From Zonotrichia leucophrys gambelii (taxonomy: Eukaryota; Chordata; Aves; Passeriformes; Passerellidae), in assembly GCF_028769735.1 (NCBI RefSeq), contig NC_088200.1, positions 72,454,046 through 72,518,045 of the forward strand: a stretch of 64,000 nt of DNA, written 5' to 3'. Below the pieces are notes generated by a model. The model saw nothing but the letters and a program-made list of their open reading frames with translations. It was not told the DNA's origin and did no database searches. Of the stretch, positions 24,176 to 33,600 are shown piece after piece (within the stretch, counting starts at the first letter, position 1; every line of letters starts with the position of its first letter). The position numbers and the translations under genes are program-made.

Positions 24176-27058
24176 GTGGCCTTGGCTCTGTTACTTTGTG
24201 TGTGTCTCCAGTTTGTGTGATTGTATTGGTGAGGGGAAGGATGTGGGTATTTGTGGGTGCAGAGCTGTGAGGAACAAGTTGTGTGGCCACACCTGCTGCC
24301 AGGTGAATTCTCATGGCAGTCCCTAAAGCTTTGGGTGGAGAGGGAGGCAGGGGTGCCAGGCATGTTTGGGGCTGTGCTGTGGCAGTGCCCCATCCCTGCC
24401 CCAGTGCGGAGCAGTGGGGTGGCCACGCAGCCGCCAGCGTGCTGCTGAGGGGCTGCTGTGGTGTCTCCAGCGCTGCTTCGTTGGGCGGAAGATGATGGGG
24501 GTGCCCTCAGCTGCAAGATGAGCAGGTGGGGCAGCAGCTGCTGCTGCCCTGGGGCTGTCACGTTGTGGGTGCTCTGCTGGTGTCAAGGGGTTGTGGGTCC
24601 TGGAGTGTTGTAGTGTGTTCTTAGTTTATTTGATTCCTCCCCCATTTTGTATAACGGGTTTGCCCTCAACTGGTTTTCCCGCCTTAGTTATGCCAGTCAC
24701 TCTGTTGTCATGGTTACTCCTGCCATATGTTTTGTCAATCCCCTGGTTATGTAAGCTCTCCTCCCCTTGCTTCCCTATATAAGAGCATACTCCTCCCTCC
24801 CTGGGCCCAGTCAGTCAATCCCTGATCCACCATTCTTTCTGGAATGTTCTACACTCTGGGAGATATGATTGGCTGTGGCACTGGGATCCCTCCCTAAATA
24901 TCTAACTATTGGCTCTCCTGGTATGTCAGTTATCCAAAGTCCACTCCCTTTCCTTCTATGATTGGTCCCATTGTAATACCATCCCCTGGATTCCTCCCAC
25001 TATATAAATTACTTTCACCCGTGTATCTTGGTCACTGTCTGGCTGACCTTCGTTGGGCAATAAACCTGACGGTCCCCAGATAGTGTTCATCTCTTGGTCT
25101 CGTCTTTCACTGCAGCGATCTCATCCACACGAAGGCAGCCCAAAGCCACTGACGCTGAGGGGCGTTCGTAGGAGCGACCCTGGGACCCTGCCACCAGGGT
25201 GGACTCTCCACTGCTGCAGCAGCTCGCTGGCCACTTCGCTAGCCGGACCGTTGCCATCCTAAGGCTGCTGACCGCTGCACCGGAGATTTCTTACAGGGTT
25301 GGGAGCTCTTCTCAAGGCAGATGGTCAGTGGGGACTGTGGGACACAGTACAGCTTGGTGACCCCAATGGCCCTGAGATGGTGACGTGGCCTGTGACTCCC
25401 CAGTTGGAGATGAAGTGTTGAGTGCTGTATCCCCAGGTACGGGCAGCAGCTGGTGGCAGAGGTGATGTGTGAGCTGCAGGTGGAAGGGGATGTGTCCTTG
25501 CAGGGGCTCTGGATGGGGCAGAGTGGTAGTTGAGGTGCAGATGTAGCAGCAAGGGAGACGCAGCTGGAGATGGAGACAGGATGTGCATAAGGGAGACTGG
25601 ACAGGAGTGAAGATTTGGTGCAACCATAGTGGGAATGTAAGTCTGAAAGGGAATGGAATATCATTTTTTCTGGACAAAACATGGAAACATCAGCAATGCC
25701 ATCAGAAGCGATATGAGCTCCTGAGGCCAAGCCATGCATCCTGGGCAGCATCTGTGGTCTCCTGGGCATGGCAGGGGCAAGTGCCACAGACCTTGGCACT
25801 TGTCCTTCCTTTCTGTGTGCCTGCAGGTTCTTGTGGCGGGTGCTGCGTTCTCAGCAGCGGGTGCAGGCGTGGCCAGAGCAGGAGAGGACGTGCATCATGT
25901 CCCTGGAGCTTTGGAGCAGTGCAGTCTCTTTGTAAACCATGGTGTGCCCAGCACATGGTGATTGCTGGTTCCATGGGAGCTGCAGCCAGGGACAGACTCT
26001 GCATTCTGGCACGCTGCTGGCGTGGCATTTTCTCCTGGTCATGCCAGCAGCAGAATGAGCGGTTGGTTTGGGCAGTGCTCACCGTGGGGATCCAACTCTC
26101 CAAGAGCTTGGATTGTTTTTCTTCCAAGTGGTCAGGCGTCAGGCCCAAGGGCAGTGGCAGCCCAGGCCCTGGTGCCTTCTGTGTTGAGGCTCTTGTGCTC
26201 TGTTGTGTGGAGGAGGTGGAAAGGGGACGATCAGGGGAGCAGGCAGTGCCTGGCTGTGGCTGGCTCTTGCTGGGGCACTTGAGGCTGAGTCTCCTCATTG
26301 TCCAGCAGAGCCCCATTGTGGGAGAGTGGCCAAGGCCGGGCACTAGGAGTTCAGAGGCATGAGTGGGGCAATGCTGGCAATAACAGTGCCTGTGCCCGGG
26401 AAGCAGTGAGCATAATGAGGGAGAGAGCTGAGAGAAGAGCAATTTTGGGGTGAACATGGGCTGTTTGCCAGCTCCAGCTAGCTTGGGGAAGAAGGTCTGA
26501 GCAGAAGGGCCCAGCTGAGGCACATCTTGCTTGGGGCACTCAGTGCTCACAGCCAGTGCATGGTTGGCTTCTCCTGGGAAGTGCTGCTGTGCTGATGCTG
26601 AGCTGCCCAGGAGAGCCAGTGAGGATGCTCCTGCCTGTTGGATGTTGCAGATGTGCCTCTGGGCTTGTGTGTGTTTGTGGTTAGGGGATTGGCTGAGGGG
26701 TGTTGTGGACCTGTAGGGCACGTGGTGGAAGCTTCCAGTAGCAGCATCTGAAAGAACAGCCTCTGTAGTTCCCCACACAAGCAAAATGTGGCCCCATAAA
26801 ACGCCGATAGAGTGTTGTCCCCATGCACATGAAGTATGGGAGTGCTGTCCTCAGACACTCTGGGCATTCTGCGTGCCGGGCTTGGGCTCTGTGAATCACC
26901 TGTGTGGGTGCAGTGGGGCCAGGTTGTGCTGTGGGCACCTACTGGGTCTTCTAAGATTACCTTGTTGTGCCGTTGAGCCAGCTTTGCAGGCAGAGAGGAG
27001 GGCCTTGGGGTGATCCTGCATGGAGAATTTCCTGGCCCTACAGAGGGGCGTTTGCCCG
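24176..27058 (+). repeat. 2.2-kb tandem unit, copy 3, interrupted by a solo LTR
   Basis: Third copy. Its 2,883 bp reduce to 2,203 bp after subtracting the 674-bp LTR and one 6-bp target duplication. The break falls within GGGTCC(C/T)GGAG|ATTTCTTACAGGG, continuous in copies 1 and 5. The minus-strand frame (25,702-26,784) is open and differs from copy 1 by a 3-base deletion in an AGCAGC run. Confidence 0.9.
24606..25279 (+). mobile_element. Solo LTR, family A, with 6-bp target duplication
   Basis: A 674-bp element starting TGTTGTAGTGTG and ending CGCTGCA, so with TG...CA ends. It is flanked by CTGGAG (24,600-24,605) and CCGGAG (25,280-25,285), a 6-bp target-site duplication with one substitution. 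CCGGAG is the sequence of the uninterrupted unit. A TATA box (TATATAAA, 25,001-25,008) and an AATAAA (25,059-25,064) lie at the expected spacing for U3, R and U5. Duplications of 6 bp are typical of class II (beta/alpharetrovirus-like) elements. There is no internal sequence, so recombination between two LTRs removed the provirus. Relatives are at 29,757 and 36,992. Confidence 0.92.
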
Positions 27059-28888
27059 GTGGCCTTGGCTCTGTTACTTTGTATGTGTCTCCAGTTTGTG
27101 TGATGTATTGGTGAGGGGAAGGATGTGGGTATTTGTGGGTGCAGAGCTGTGAGGAACAAGTTGTGTGGCCACACCTGCTGCCAGGTGAATTCTCATGGCA
27201 GTCCCTAAAGCTTTGGGTGGAGAGGGAGCCAGGGGCGCCAGGCGTGTTTGGGGCTGTGCTGTGGCAGTGCCCCGTCCCTGCCCCTATGCGGAACAGTGAG
27301 GTGGCCACGCAGCCGCCAGCGTGCTGCTGAGGGGCTGCTGTGGTGTCTCCAGCGCTGCTTCGTTGGGCGGAAGATGATGGGGGTGCCCTCAGCTGCAAGA
27401 TGAGCAGGTGGGGCAGCAGCTGCTGCTGCCCTGGGGCTGTCAGGTTGTGGGTGCTCTGCTGGTGTCAAGGGGCTGGGGGTCTCGATGCTTTCTTACAGGG
27501 TTGGGAGCTCTTCTCAAGGCAGATGGTCAGTGGGGACTGTGGGACACAGTACAGCTTGGTGACCCCAATGGCCCTGAGATGGTGACGTGGCCTGTGACTC
27601 CCCAGTTGGAGATGAAGTGTTGAGTGCTGTATCCCCAGGGACGGGCAGCAGCTGGTGGCAGAGGTGATGTGTGAGCTGCAGGTGGAAGGGGATGTGTCCT
27701 TGCAGGGGCTCTGGATGGGGCAGAGTGGTAGTTGAGGTGCAGATGTAGCAGCAAGGGAGACGCAGCTGGAGATGGAGACAGGATGTGCATAAGGGAGACT
27801 GGACAGGAGTGAAGATTTGGTGCAACCGTAGTGGGAATGTAAGTCTGAAAGGGAATGGAATATCATTTTTTCTAGACAAAACATGGAAACATCAGCAATG
27901 CCATCAGAAGCGATATGAGCTCCTGTGGCCAAGCCATGCATCCTGGGCAGCATCTGTAGTCTCCTGGGCATGGCAGGGGCGAGTGCCAGAGACCTTGGCA
28001 CGTGTCCTTCCTTTCTTTGTGCCTGCAGGTTCTTGTGGCGGGTGCTGCATTCTCAGCAGCGGGTGCAGGCGTGGCCGGAGCAGGAGAGGACGTGCATCAT
28101 GTCCCTGGAGCTTTGGAGCAGTGCAGTCTCTTTGTAAACCATGGTGTGCCCAGCACATGGTGATGGCTGGTTCCATGGGAGCTGCAGCCAGGGACAGGCT
28201 CTGCATTCTGGCACGCTGCTGGCGTGGCATTTTCTCCTGGCCATGCCAGCAGCAGAATGAGCGGTTGGTTTGGGCAGTGCTCACCGTGGGGATCCAACTC
28301 TCCAAGAGCTTGGATTGTTTTTCTTCCAAGTGGTCAGGCGTCAGGCCCAAGGGCAGTGGCAGCCCAGGCCCTGGTGCCTTCTGTGTATGAGGCTCTTGTG
28401 CTCTGTTGTGTGGAGGAGGTGGAAAAGGGACGATCAGAGGAACAGGCAGTGCCTGGCTGTGGCTGGCTCTTGCTGGGGCACTTGAGGCTGAGTCCCCTCA
28501 TTGTCCAGCAGAGCCCCATTGTGAGGGAGTGGCCGCGGCCGCGTACTGGGAGTTCAGAGGCATGAGTGGGGCAATGCTGGCAATAACAGTGCCTGTGCCA
28601 GGGAAGCAGTGAGCACAATGAGGGAGAGAGCTGAGAGAAGAGCAATTTTGGGGTGAACATGGGCTGTTTGCCAGCTCCAGCTAGCTTGGGGAGGAAGGTC
28701 TGAGCAGAAGGGCCCAGCTGAGGCACATCTTGCTTGGGGCACTCAGTGCTCACAGCCAGTGCGTGGTTTGCTTCTCCTGGGAAGTGCTGCTCTGCTGATG
28801 CTGAGCTGCCCAGGAGAGCCAGTAAGGCTGCTCCTGCATTGCATGTTGGATGTTGCAGATGTGGCTCTGGGCTTGTCTGTGTTGGTGG
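27059..28888 (+). repeat. 2.2-kb tandem unit, copy 4, truncated
   Basis: Follows copy 3 directly and matches it closely for about 1.83 kb, then stops near 28,888: GGCTTGTCTGTGTTGGTGG matches the unit, TATATCCAAATTG does not. The break coincides with the start of an LTR. It carries more substitutions than copies 1-3 near its end (for example 28,386-28,550). Confidence 0.88.
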
Positions 28889-29262
28889 TATATCCAAATT
28901 GTTCCCCTTCCCTGTGTCTCCCCAGTGGCTTAAGTAGTTTAAAGCCCTGCCTTGTTCCTTCTGCATTTCCTCCCTATTGGTTAAAGAATTGAACCCACCC
29001 CTGGGACCTCCCTTGTATATAAACCCCTGCACACTCGTGTTTTTCAGCTTTCGTCCCTGACCTTTCCTGAGACTAAACCCTTTGGAAAATCACACCAAAA
29101 ATGCCTCTCTCATCATCGCCTGTGTCCTTGGCGCTTGAAGATATCTGCATGCTGTAGAGGGCAGGCTCTGCTCTAGTGCTGCTCAGAGCAGTGTTGGTCA
29201 CAGAGGGGCCACTCCTGGCTGATTGCCATGAGCTGGCAGGCACACTCCAGCAGCACATCAGC
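28885..29262 (+). mobile_element. 5' LTR, family C
   Basis: LTR-like DNA replacing the array: a pyrimidine-rich U3, an inverted CCAAT motif (CTATTGGTT, about 28,974-28,982), a TATA box (TATATAAA, 29,016-29,023) and an R/U5 stretch that ends at a primer-binding-site-like sequence at 29,263. The exact 5' end is uncertain; no target duplication is visible because the other end of this element is not preserved as a matching LTR. It probably belongs to the gag fragment that starts at 29,512. Confidence 0.6.
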
Positions 29263-29280
29263 TGTCACCCAACGTGCGGC
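29263..29280 (+). other. Degenerate tRNA-Lys primer-binding site
   Basis: TGTCACCCAACGTGCGGC matches the lysine-1,2 type primer-binding site at 15 of 18 positions; an exact copy of that type is at 47,753. It follows an LTR-like region and precedes a gag start, as expected. Confidence 0.6.
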
Positions 29281-29511
29281 TCCTCGGGACCCAAACGGAG
29301 AGGCTGTTCCCTGGATTTATTGGGATTGGAGCCTTTGGGAATATCAGCGTCCCACATGTGAGCACGGCACTTTGTGGTTGGTGTTGCTGTCAGGGGTGAG
29401 TTGGCAATTTTCTGATGCCCAGGAGGGTCACTTGGGGAAAGAGGACCTCTCCTGTGGCTTTTAGTTCCAGGGACTGACTGTGGTGAGTTTTTGGAGGTGA
29501 TGTTCCCCGGG

Positions 29512-29756
29512 ATGGGAACCGCAAAGCGACAGGCTACGTAGTTAGCTGCCTGTAGCAGCCCAACACCCCAGACTGGTCCCTGGGCCATTTTCATTTCTGT
29601 TTCCATATTTCCACAGGGGAGGGCATATTGTTGCTGTGCAGACAAGGATGGATGTGTTACTGTTGGTACAGCAGAGGGAGGTTTATGTCCAAATTGTGCG
29701 TTCCATGGTGGGAGGTGGGAAGAAGTTATCAAAGCATTTATTCAAATGTTTTTTTC
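29512..29756 (+). pseudogene. gag: Endogenous retrovirus gag, N-terminal fragment
   Basis: An ATG at 29,512 begins MGTAKRQAT, with the N-terminal Met-Gly expected of a myristoylated matrix protein, 230 bases after the primer-binding site. A TAG stop follows at 29,539-29,541; the same frame is then open to the LTR insertion at 29,757. It includes a Cys-rich part (CPNCAFHGGRWEEVIKAFIQ) resembling a retroviral matrix domain. The frame is broken both by the stop and by the inserted solo LTR. The matrix assignment is inferred from position and composition and is not certain. Confidence 0.5.
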
Positions 29757-30427
29757 TGTTGTAGTGTGTTTGTTAATTTGTTTGATTTTTTCCCTTATCT
29801 CCTGTATTGCCCCCCCCCCCCCCCCCCCATTTTGTAGTGGTTCTGCCCTCTCCATTTTCCCACCTTAGCCCTGCTAGTTACGTTGTTCCTATGGCAACTC
29901 CCGCCAGTTGTGTTGTCAATCTGCCCTGTTAAGTAATTCCCCCTCCCTTTATCCCCTTTAATGTAGACTGGTTCCTCCTCCTTGGGCCCAGTCAATCACC
30001 CTCACTCCTCCCAGTCTACTAGAAGCTTCTTCCCTATGGGGGTTATTATTGGCTGTGGTTCCGGGGCCCCTCCCCTACTTTGTATCGATTGGGTTTCCCT
30101 GACGTGTATTATGTTAAGGTCACTCCCTTGTTCTTTCCCTGTTGGTTACTTGTAAACCCCTCCCTTGTGCACCTCCTCCCTTTATAACCTTGCTGCACCC
30201 CTTGTTCGGGGTCACTCCCTGGCTGACATCTTGGGTTTATCAATAAATCCGATAGTCCCCAGCAAGTGTCCAGACTCCTTCTTCTTGTCCTGATAGCAGC
30301 GAATCCAGTCCGCAGTGAGCACAGCCCAAGGCCACTGATGCCAAGGGGTGCTCACCCTGTTGCAGCTGAGTGTTGGCCGCCCTCCTGCTAGCCAGATGCT
30401 GGACCTGAAGGCCACGCCTTTGCTGCA
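29757..30427 (+). mobile_element. Solo LTR, family A, with perfect 6-bp target duplication
   Basis: A 671-bp element starting TGTTGTAGTGTG and ending TTGCTGCA, flanked on both sides by TTTTTC (29,751-29,756 and 30,428-30,433). It contains a run of 19 C (29,810-29,828), a TATA-like TTTATAA (30,181-30,187) and AATAAA (30,242-30,247). The perfect duplication shows it is an independent solo LTR that landed inside the gag region of an older element, not the 5' LTR of the env-bearing provirus downstream. The identical duplication suggests it is younger than the copy at 24,606. Confidence 0.93.
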
Positions 30428-30579
30428 TTTTTCCTTGTTCCTCCATTTTCTGGTGCGTGTACTCACAATGTGCAGACCATCTCCTTTTGTGACACACTTA
30501 GTTGACGATAGATTTTACTGATTTGATGAACTGTGGAGATTGCACAGCAGCATATTTTCTTTGGTTGTTCGTATTAATT

Positions 30580-31430
30580 TAGTCAGCAGTGAAAGATCAA
30601 AGGAAAATGATGAAACGGCCAGCACAGTTGTCCCTAGTTAATCCTCATGTCCCTCTTTCCCCATCCCATGATCCTAGAACCCTGTCCCCTACCCTGAGGG
30701 GTCTGTGGGGAGCAGACTGCAAAGAGGCGCAGTGCAGTTTTCAGTTCTCTGGCTCTCCACAGCCTCTTTGGCACACTTGCCCTGGCAGCATGGTTCCAGC
30801 TGTCGTGGCCCTTGCCTGATACTCCAGTCCGTTCCGTTTCCCAGTTAATAGTCCCCAAAGTGGTTTACTCCCTAATCCCCCAGATAGTCTCCGAAGGGCA
30901 CAAGATGGCGGTGGCTGCATGGCATGGCCCCCCACTTGCGCTTCTTCTTCCCAAAATCCCTTTGCCCCTATTCTCTCCCACTCATCCAACCCCGTCCTGT
31001 CTGCTGACTCCTCCCATCCATCAGGTGCCTCCCCTTCATGTGGGTTTCTTTTTCAGCCCGTCCCCCAATATGTTTTGTCTCTCTCTTCATGTTGTAATCC
31101 CACCCATGTCTCCTTCCCGTGCCCTGCACTTTGGCCTATCCTCTTCTGACTTTCTGTTCCCACGCCCCTCATTCCAGTTCCTATGTCACTGGAACTGGAT
31201 ATGACAGGCCCTGGAACCAGAACCCTAAACAGGAGGCCTTTTTTTCTCCGCACCCGGTTCCTTACAATGGTACGGGAGCGCAACCTAACTGGGAGCCCTT
31301 TCCCTACCAAATAAGAAGGGAGTTCTGTAGCACCCAGAGGGAATTGTAGTGATAAAATGGGTATTTTAAAGGTCTTCTGAAGGCCACTTTTCATCCAAAT
31401 TGTTGGTCCCTAGCGACCTCAAAGGTTAAG
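30580..31430 (+). pseudogene. gag: Endogenous retrovirus gag, pre-capsid and capsid fragment
   Basis: Proline-rich sequence typical of the region between matrix and capsid leads into a capsid-like start with NWEPFPYQIRREF at about 31,290-31,328, then a stop, then a short further capsid-like piece reading YFKGLLKATFHPN in another frame. 30,945-31,345 matches 44,323-44,715 closely, so two related elements contributed gag pieces. The fragment ends abruptly near 31,430, where integrase sequence follows; most of gag, all of pro and most of pol are missing between. Frameshifts and stops make it non-functional. Confidence 0.55.
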
Positions 31431-31435
31431 GCAGT

Positions 31436-31790
31436 TGAACAACAAGAAGGAAGCTGGAGTTATGGGGAGTGTCCACCAGTTCTAGTGAAGGACCTGGAAA
31501 CCTGGAATGTTTTAGGACCATACGACTTGCTGACCTGGCGTTGTGGGTGTGCTTGTGTATCCAACCCTCCTGGGTTGAAATGGGTCTCCCAAAAATAGAT
31601 CAAACCTTCTATTCCATCAAGGGAAAGGACAACACCTAAGGCATCGTTACAGACTCCAGAGCAAATAAAGGATGTTACAGTAGCTTCCCTTTGGTGTTAC
31701 CAACCTAAAGGAACCAGGAAACCAGTGCCCCCGATAATCCAAACCTTGAGTTCCCAGTTAGTTATTAATGTTAATTTTAGATTCTCTTTC
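31436..31790 (+). pseudogene. pol: Endogenous retrovirus integrase, C-terminal fragment
   Basis: The frame containing CPPVLVKDLETW, GPYDLLTWR and GCACVSNPPGLKWVSQ resembles the DNA-binding C-terminal domain of the integrases at 34,848-35,180 (PPVLIKDPETW, GPFDVVTWG, YACVSTPSGPRW) and 41,180-41,310. A TAG stop lies at 31,596-31,598. It is joined directly to gag sequence upstream, so an internal deletion removed at least 2-3 kb. The remaining stretch to about 31,790 is the short spacer before env. Confidence 0.65.
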
Positions 31791-31831
31791 TCTTAACATT
31801 TTTTGTTTTGTTTCTCCTCCCGTCTCTCGAG

Positions 31832-32001
31832 ATGTGGCCAAGACACCTGTGGGCCCTAATGATTCTAGTCCAGTCCTGGGAGGCGTGGAACATCCCCTAA
31901 TCCAGGAAGAATGCCTGCATCACCCTGGCCAATGTGCTGAAACAAGACCATCTGTGTTTCTTAACAGCTGGTGTGGACGACCCTCTATCTGTGGGGGGAG
32001 A
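31832..32001 (+). pseudogene. env: Endogenous retrovirus env, 5' fragment
   Basis: An ATG at 31,832 opens a signal-peptide-like start (MWPRHLWALMILVQSW), followed by an in-frame TAA at 31,898-31,900 and then ITLANVLKQDHLCF, which corresponds to WALAQSLGQDHICL in the intact env at 35,485. After about 55 codons the sequence runs straight into GGGGGGAGA and LTR, so the rest of surface and transmembrane subunits is deleted. Confidence 0.7.
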
Positions 32002-32789
32002 CCACAGGGAGAATGGGTTGGAGATGCCCTGGGAGGACTCATCAGTCTGATTGTCAATCAGCTGTGGCTCACTTCCCCATTTCCAGAATGTTCTTTATCC
32101 TCTGTTCCCCCATTGGATTGCGTTATAAGACCACCCTGTCCCCCCCACTCCCATTGGTGTACCCTTTGCCACCTCACCTTGACTCCTCCTCTGATGCCTC
32201 TACTCATTGGTTCCACGTACACTGGCCCCGCTGTGGGCTCAAGATATTGTGAGATGTCACGCTCAAGATAACGTGATGTCATGCTCAGGTGAAACGCCTC
32301 CCCTTTTACCGTTGTTCTACCTTTAGCCCCTGTTATAAATTATCCCTATTAGCCATTAGTAAATGCCATTTCACCGTCCACCACATTGGTGTCAGCGTGT
32401 GCTTTGGTCCCTGTGACAGGGGGGCTGCCGCTGAGCCGTCCTCGACCTGGGACACCACGCCCCTAGCAGCGGCAACACCCTGCCACCTTTCCTCTGTTAT
32501 AAACCCTAGCTCCACCACTGGCCTCCCTTCAACTGTGGTTGTGTCCGTGCCTCTCTCCTCACCTCTACACTTCTGGACTCCTCCTGCATCTTCTGCCTTG
32601 CCCGCAGTAAACCCAGTTAGACCCTCAGCTGTGTCTGGAGCCCTCCTTTTGTCTTCTGGTAAGCCGAGAGACCATCTGTCCGGGACTGAGCATCAGGTGG
32701 GCTGGGAAGGCGGCTCTTCTGGATCCCGAGGAGTTTGCTCTGCCTGCACCTCCCCAGGAGTTCCCCCGTGGGGAGGAGCTGATCTCACA
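32002..32789 (+). mobile_element. LTR region, family B, possibly two LTR pieces
   Basis: Begins after a polypurine stretch (GGGGGGAGA, 31,993-32,001) with CCACAGGGAGAATGGG...GGAGATGCCCTGGGA, closely matching the start of the 3' LTR of the element ending at 42,994, minus the first ~14 bases. Two TATA/poly-A sets are present: TTATAAAT near 32,334 with AGTAAA near 32,358, and TTATAAAC near 32,498 with AGTAAA near 32,608. The first set fits family B; the second may be the remains of a different LTR ending at CACA (32,786-32,789), two bases before a primer-binding site. It thus serves as 3' LTR of the deleted element on the left and 5' LTR for what follows. Confidence 0.6.
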
Positions 32790-32791
32790 GC

Positions 32792-32809
32792 TGGCACCCG
32801 AACAGGGAC
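32792..32809 (+). other. tRNA-Lys primer-binding site
   Basis: TGGCACCCGAACAGGGAC matches the well-known lysine-3 type primer-binding site at 17 of 18 positions (A for G at position 5). It lies two bases after the likely LTR end, the normal arrangement, and is different from the lysine-1,2 type sites at 29,263 and 47,753. Confidence 0.85.
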
Positions 32810-32909
32810 CTGGGCAGTTCTACTCATCCAGGTCTCGGAGAGCGACTCCTTGGCGCTGCAGCTCTGTGAGTGGCAGCATCAGGATCAAAACTCACGTTCA
32901 GATCCAACC

Positions 32910-33600
32910 CTGCACCCTGATGATGCCCCGCATTTTGCGTTCACGGTTCCCACCATGAACCGTGAGGCCCCGGACTAGCGCTACCACTGGCGAGTACTTC
33001 CACAGGGAATGAAGAACAGTCCTGTGATCTGCCAGTGGTACGTTGCTTCTCTGCTGTCCCCGATACGTACAGCCCTCGGGGATGCCGTCACCATCCATCA
33101 GTATATGGACGACATCCTTGTGTGTGCACCTGACAATGACCTACTTGCCCATGCGCTTGACCTGACAACCAGTGCGTTGGTTGCTGCAGGGTTCGAGCTC
33201 CAAGCAGAAAAAATTCAAAGGATGCCACCTTGGAGGTCCCTGGGTCTTGAGATTACTAAGCGGACCATTGTGCCGCAAAAATTGGCAATATGCACCAAAG
33301 TCCAGACCCTGGTGGATGTCCATCAACTGTGTGGGTCTTTAAATTGGGTGAGACCCTGGTTGGGCATTCCCACCAAAGACCTGGCCCCCCTTTTCAATTT
33401 ACTGAAAGGGGGAGAGGGGCTTAGTTCCCCTAGGGCCCTCACCCCGGACGCTCAGGTAGCATTGGAGAAAATTCAAAAAGCTATTTCGGTCAGGCAGGCG
33501 CATTGCTACCATCTGGGCCCGCCATTCAAATTTATTATACTGGGAAAGTTGCCACCCCTCCATGGCGTAATCCACCAGTGGGGCAAGACCGTAAAGGACC
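32910..33600 (+). pseudogene. pol: Endogenous retrovirus reverse transcriptase, 5'-truncated
   Basis: Begins in mid-domain about 100 bases after the primer-binding site (LHPDDAPHFAFTVPTMN), so gag, pro and the first part of reverse transcriptase, including the first catalytic Asp motif, are deleted. A TAG lies at 32,976-32,978. From 33,009 the frame is open: PQGMKNSPVICQ (motif B) and the catalytic YMDD at 33,102-33,113, then the thumb/connection region with LCGSLNWVRPWLG and LAPLFNLLKGG. The frame is lost near 33,600 and continues in another frame with RNase H. YMDD and the sequence style place it in class II (betaretrovirus-like). Confidence 0.88.

Noticed and set aside
19763..28888. CRISPR-like or bacterial repeat system
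   Set aside because: Repeats are 2.2 kb with no short spaced units, and CR1 and LTRs show vertebrate nuclear DNA.
29757..30427. 5' LTR of the env-bearing provirus
   Set aside because: It has its own perfect 6-bp target duplication and the sequence on both sides is a different element, so it is a solo LTR.
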